Assembly (NCBI GenBank): GCA_021786455.1
Contig: JAJYNF010000097.1
Coordinates: 1-8,174, forward strand
Direction: 5' to 3'
Length of the DNA: 8,174 bases
Source of the DNA: Acidobacteriota bacterium
GTDB taxonomy: Bacteria > Acidobacteriota > Terriglobia > UBA7540
Made by a program: the position numbers and the translations under genes. The notes below the pieces were generated by a model, which worked only from the letters and a program-made list of their open reading frames with translations, was not told the DNA's origin and made no database searches. Shown piece by piece: positions 5,993 through 8,174 of the stretch. Each line of letters opens with the position of its first letter. Position 1 is the stretch's first letter.

Positions 5993-7130
5993 AGTTCGCC
6001 AGGGCCATGAGGCGCGAGAGGGTGTCCAGGACCTCCTCGTAAATTGCATCATGGCTGGGGAACCGAAGCTCGTCGGTAATCAGGCGGCTGAGGTTGGCCG
6101 GCGCGCGGAAGACCGTTCGTTCAAACGGCGGCCGGCCGGCTACCGCGCAATACCCAGTGATCTTTTCTGCTGCTAGGCTCTCCGTGAATTGGAAAGTCCC
6201 TCCCACCTCGCCTCCGATTTCGATGATAACGAGCAACGGTGATGCGTCTTTTTCCGCGGCCGCCACCCGTTCACAGACCACCCGGACCGGTTGCCCTCCC
6301 GCGCCCAGGTTGAAGACCCACCCGGCGGCCTCGGATGCGGCAACCGCTTGGGGTTGCCATCCAAGCCGGCCGGCGAGCCAGGCCGCGAGGAGAAGCCCCG
6401 CGCTAGCCTCGCCGTCCGCAGCCCATTGAATCCTGACCCGAGCGATGCGTCGGAGGCAATCCCTCGCCTCGGGAAAATCAAAGCAATGCGCGAGCAACTC
6501 GCGCCACGGGGTTACGCGCGCCCAAGTGAGGTCGCTAAACGCCAATTGGCGACCTCCCCAGCGACGCCGGATTTGCCGGCTCAAATCCCCCAACCCCCGC
6601 ATGGGGTCGGGGAAAGTCGAAGAGTTCACCAGCACACGATCGCTCACCCGCAGAATCTCGGCCATGTATTCCGGCGGTGAAAAACACTCCGCCCGCCACC
6701 ACAGATAAACCGGCAACTCCGGAATTACCAGCGGCACCACCACGCTTTTGAGACCCTCCACCGTTTTGCCCGAAGCATGAATGGAAATCGTTTCGCAGCA
6801 GACCTGCTTTTCCCCCGGCCCGGGCACGCGGCAGTGGGCGGAGATCGAGGCGCGAAGTCCCGCGACCGGCGCGGCGCGGTCGGCAATCATCACGATGGCG
6901 CGGCAAGGATTTTCGTAAGTAATCTCGCCGATCTGCCGCAGAGCTTCGGCTCCGTCGGCCTCATCTTCCGCGTAGGCCAGCAACGTCAGGACAGAGGCGC
7001 GGGTAACAGCTTGCTTGGTTTCAGGATCTCCAGCGGCAGACTGCCAGAGGCGAGAGAGCTCACCTTCCAGGTTCGCCACGTTGGCGATCCGCAACTCACC
7101 GGACGTCAGCGAAACAAACTGGCTCGGCAC
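5991..7130 (-). CDS. opcA: Glucose-6-phosphate dehydrogenase assembly protein OpcA
   Basis: A 379-residue protein of the OpcA family, which in cyanobacteria and actinobacteria promotes assembly and redox-linked activation of glucose-6-phosphate dehydrogenase. Family-like segments are TRASVLTLLAY (43-53), ENPCRAIVMIAD (73-84), VIPELPVYLWWRA (135-147), SDRVLVNSSTFPDP (163-176) and DLTWARVTPWRELLAHCFD (200-218). The immediate neighbour upstream is zwf, the expected partner. The start is GTG at 7130: GGAGGT lies 9 nt upstream, and the spacer after the zwf stop is 32 nt. The frame is open to a TTG at 7226, but that would add 32 Gly/Arg/Ala-rich residues overlapping the zwf 3' end, without a ribosome binding site. 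Cys residues occur at 76, 100, 111, 112, 149, 216, 225, 286 and 328; whether any is redox active is unknown. Confidence 0.9.
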   Translation of the reverse strand: MPSQFVSLTSGELRIANVANLEGELSRLWQSAAGDPETKQAVTRASVLTLLAYAEDEADGAEALRQIGEITYENPCRAIVMIADRAAPVAGLRASISAHCRVPGPGEKQVCCETISIHASGKTVEGLKSVVVPLVIPELPVYLWWRAECFSPPEYMAEILRVSDRVLVNSSTFPDPMRGLGDLSRQIRRRWGGRQLAFSDLTWARVTPWRELLAHCFDFPEARDCLRRIARVRIQWAADGEASAGLLLAAWLAGRLGWQPQAVAASEAAGWVFNLGAGGQPVRVVCERVAAAEKDASPLLVIIEIGGEVGGTFQFTESLAAEKITGYCAVAGRPPFERTVFRAPANLSRLITDELRFPSHDAIYEEVLDTLSRLMALAN

Positions 7131-7139
7131 TCTCTTTTC

Positions 7140-7145
7140 ACCTCC
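7140..7145 (-). promoter_or_regulatory. Shine-Dalgarno that fixes the opcA GTG start
   Basis: The minus strand reads GGAGGT followed by a 9-nt spacer and GTG at 7130. It is the strongest ribosome binding site in the window and lies in the spacer after the zwf stop, so it argues against the longer TTG-initiated frame. Confidence 0.8.
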
Positions 7146-7162
7146 ATCCCACGCCGCGACCG

Positions 7163-8174
7163 TTATAAGCGGTGCCAGTGACGTCCGTCCCGCGCCAAAA
7201 GCGCGTCTGCCTCCGCCGGACCCCAACTTCCCGCCTCATAGAACGTCAGCCCGCCCGCCCCATCCTGCATCCAGCGCTCTAAAACCGGCGTCAACAATTC
7301 CCAGGCCATCTCTACCGCATCCTCGCGCGTAAACAGTGTCTGATCGCCCAACATACAATCGAGCAGCAAGGTTTCATAGGCGCCGGGTGTTTCCACGCCG
7401 AACGAGTCCTCGTACCGAAACTCCATTTTCACGGGCCGTATCTGCATCGTCGTTGCCGGAAACTTGGCGTTGAATTTCACTGAAATTCCTTCGTTCGGCT
7501 GGATGCGGACGGACATAATATTGGGCTCGACCGAATCCCGCCACGTCTTGCCGAACACCATGTGCGGGACGCGGCGAAACTCGATCACGATCTCCGAAAC
7601 GTGCTTGGCCAACCGTTTTCCCGATCGCACGTAAAAGGGGACGCCCGCCCATCGCCAGTTATCCACAGAGAACTTCAGGGCAGCGTAAGTTTCAGTGGTT
7701 GAGGTTAAGGAAACTTTCGGCTCAGAGCGGTACGCCGGAACGCTTTCGCCCTTGACCCAGCCTTCCTGATATTGGCCTCGCACGGCGAATTCGCTCAGGC
7801 GGTCGAGATCAAAGGGCCGAATCGCGCGCAGCACCTTGGCTTTCTCGTCCCGAACCTGGGTTGCCTCGAAGCTGGCCGGCGGCTCCATCGCCACCAAACT
7901 CAGGACCGACATGACGTGATTCTGGATCATGTCGCGGAGCAAGCCGGCTTCCTCGTAGTAGCCGCCTCGCCCCTCAATACCGATGTCCTCCGCCACGGTG
8001 ATCTCCACATGGTCTATGTAACGGCGGTTCCAGATGGGTTCAAAAATCCCATTCGCAAAGCGAAAGACCAGCAGATTTTGCACCGTCTCTTTGCCCAAAT
8101 AATGGTCAATTCGATAAACCTGGTCCTCGGTAAAAACTCCGAGGACGACGTTATTGAGTTCTCGCGCGCTGGCC
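7163..8174 (-). CDS. zwf: Glucose-6-phosphate 1-dehydrogenase (C-terminal two thirds, 5' end beyond the window)
   Basis: The visible 336 residues are the C-terminal part of Zwf, which oxidises glucose-6-phosphate to 6-phosphoglucono-delta-lactone with NADP+ or NAD+. The reading frame continues to the right edge; the N-terminal Rossmann dinucleotide domain, about 170 residues, is missing. Visible motifs, numbered within the fragment, are the active-site RIDHYLGKE (21-29) with its substrate-binding His and Lys, EITVAEDIG (57-65), DMIQNH (81-86) whose His86 corresponds to the catalytic base, and VPFYVRSGKRLAKH further on. The codon at 8098 in frame is TTG inside HYLGKE and is not a start. The gene ends with TAA at 7163, 32 nt before opcA. 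It is the most upstream visible gene of the zwf-opcA-pgl-rpe operon; its promoter lies outside the window. Confidence 0.96.
   Translation of the reverse strand, partial: ASARELNNVVLGVFTEDQVYRIDHYLGKETVQNLLVFRFANGIFEPIWNRRYIDHVEITVAEDIGIEGRGGYYEEAGLLRDMIQNHVMSVLSLVAMEPPASFEATQVRDEKAKVLRAIRPFDLDRLSEFAVRGQYQEGWVKGESVPAYRSEPKVSLTSTTETYAALKFSVDNWRWAGVPFYVRSGKRLAKHVSEIVIEFRRVPHMVFGKTWRDSVEPNIMSVRIQPNEGISVKFNAKFPATTMQIRPVKMEFRYEDSFGVETPGAYETLLLDCMLGDQTLFTREDAVEMAWELLTPVLERWMQDGAGGLTFYEAGSWGPAEADALLARDGRHWHRL

Noticed and set aside
6324..6351. Partial third copy of the post-stop repeat inside opcA
   Set aside because: Resemblance needs several insertions, and the segment is coding with OpcA-consistent translation, so chance similarity is more likely.

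Overview
The window is a GC-rich bacterial chromosome segment. Every recognisable gene lies on the minus strand, so transcription runs from the right edge to the left edge. The genes are mostly housekeeping. An OpcA-type glucose-6-phosphate dehydrogenase assembly protein, a bacterial OPT transporter with a soluble insert, and a tail resembling that of planctomycete or verrucomicrobial GH10 proteins loosely suggest Verrucomicrobiota or a neighbouring phylum such as Acidobacteriota. This taxonomic guess rests on recollection of families and is low confidence. No transposase, integrase, CRISPR array, tRNA or rRNA gene was seen.

Right half (8174 to 4523): a compact oxidative pentose phosphate operon in the order zwf (5' end outside the window), opcA, pgl, rpe. 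The spacings are 32 nt, 32 nt and a 4-nt ATGA overlap. Zwf oxidises glucose-6-phosphate, OpcA assembles or activates Zwf, Pgl hydrolyses the lactone, and Rpe interconverts ribulose-5-phosphate and xylulose-5-phosphate. The 6-phosphogluconate dehydrogenase that would link Pgl to Rpe is not in the window. OpcA most likely starts at a GTG with a strong Shine-Dalgarno, 96 nt inside the longest possible frame. Rpe has Gln where the family normally has a metal-binding His.

Middle (4522 to 3833): a 106-residue reading frame that looks like a signal peptide joined directly to the C-terminal tail of a GH10 (xylanase-type) protein without its catalytic barrel. A roughly 300-nt non-coding stretch follows, with several inverted repeats and an extended -10 promoter for the next gene.

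Left half (3832 to 1): yqeY (GatB/YqeY domain), an OPT-family oligopeptide/metal-chelate transporter, and a rhomboid intramembrane serine protease, probably transcribed together at least as far as the OPT gene. A strong hairpin abuts the OPT stop codon, and part of its sequence recurs immediately after the opcA stop. The last 304 bases carry no gene but contain a nested helix at 40-109 that could be a structured RNA.

No clearly new multi-gene system is visible. The most interesting leads are the barrel-less GH10 remnant, the Gln substitution in Rpe, the shared post-stop repeat and the structured non-coding segments.
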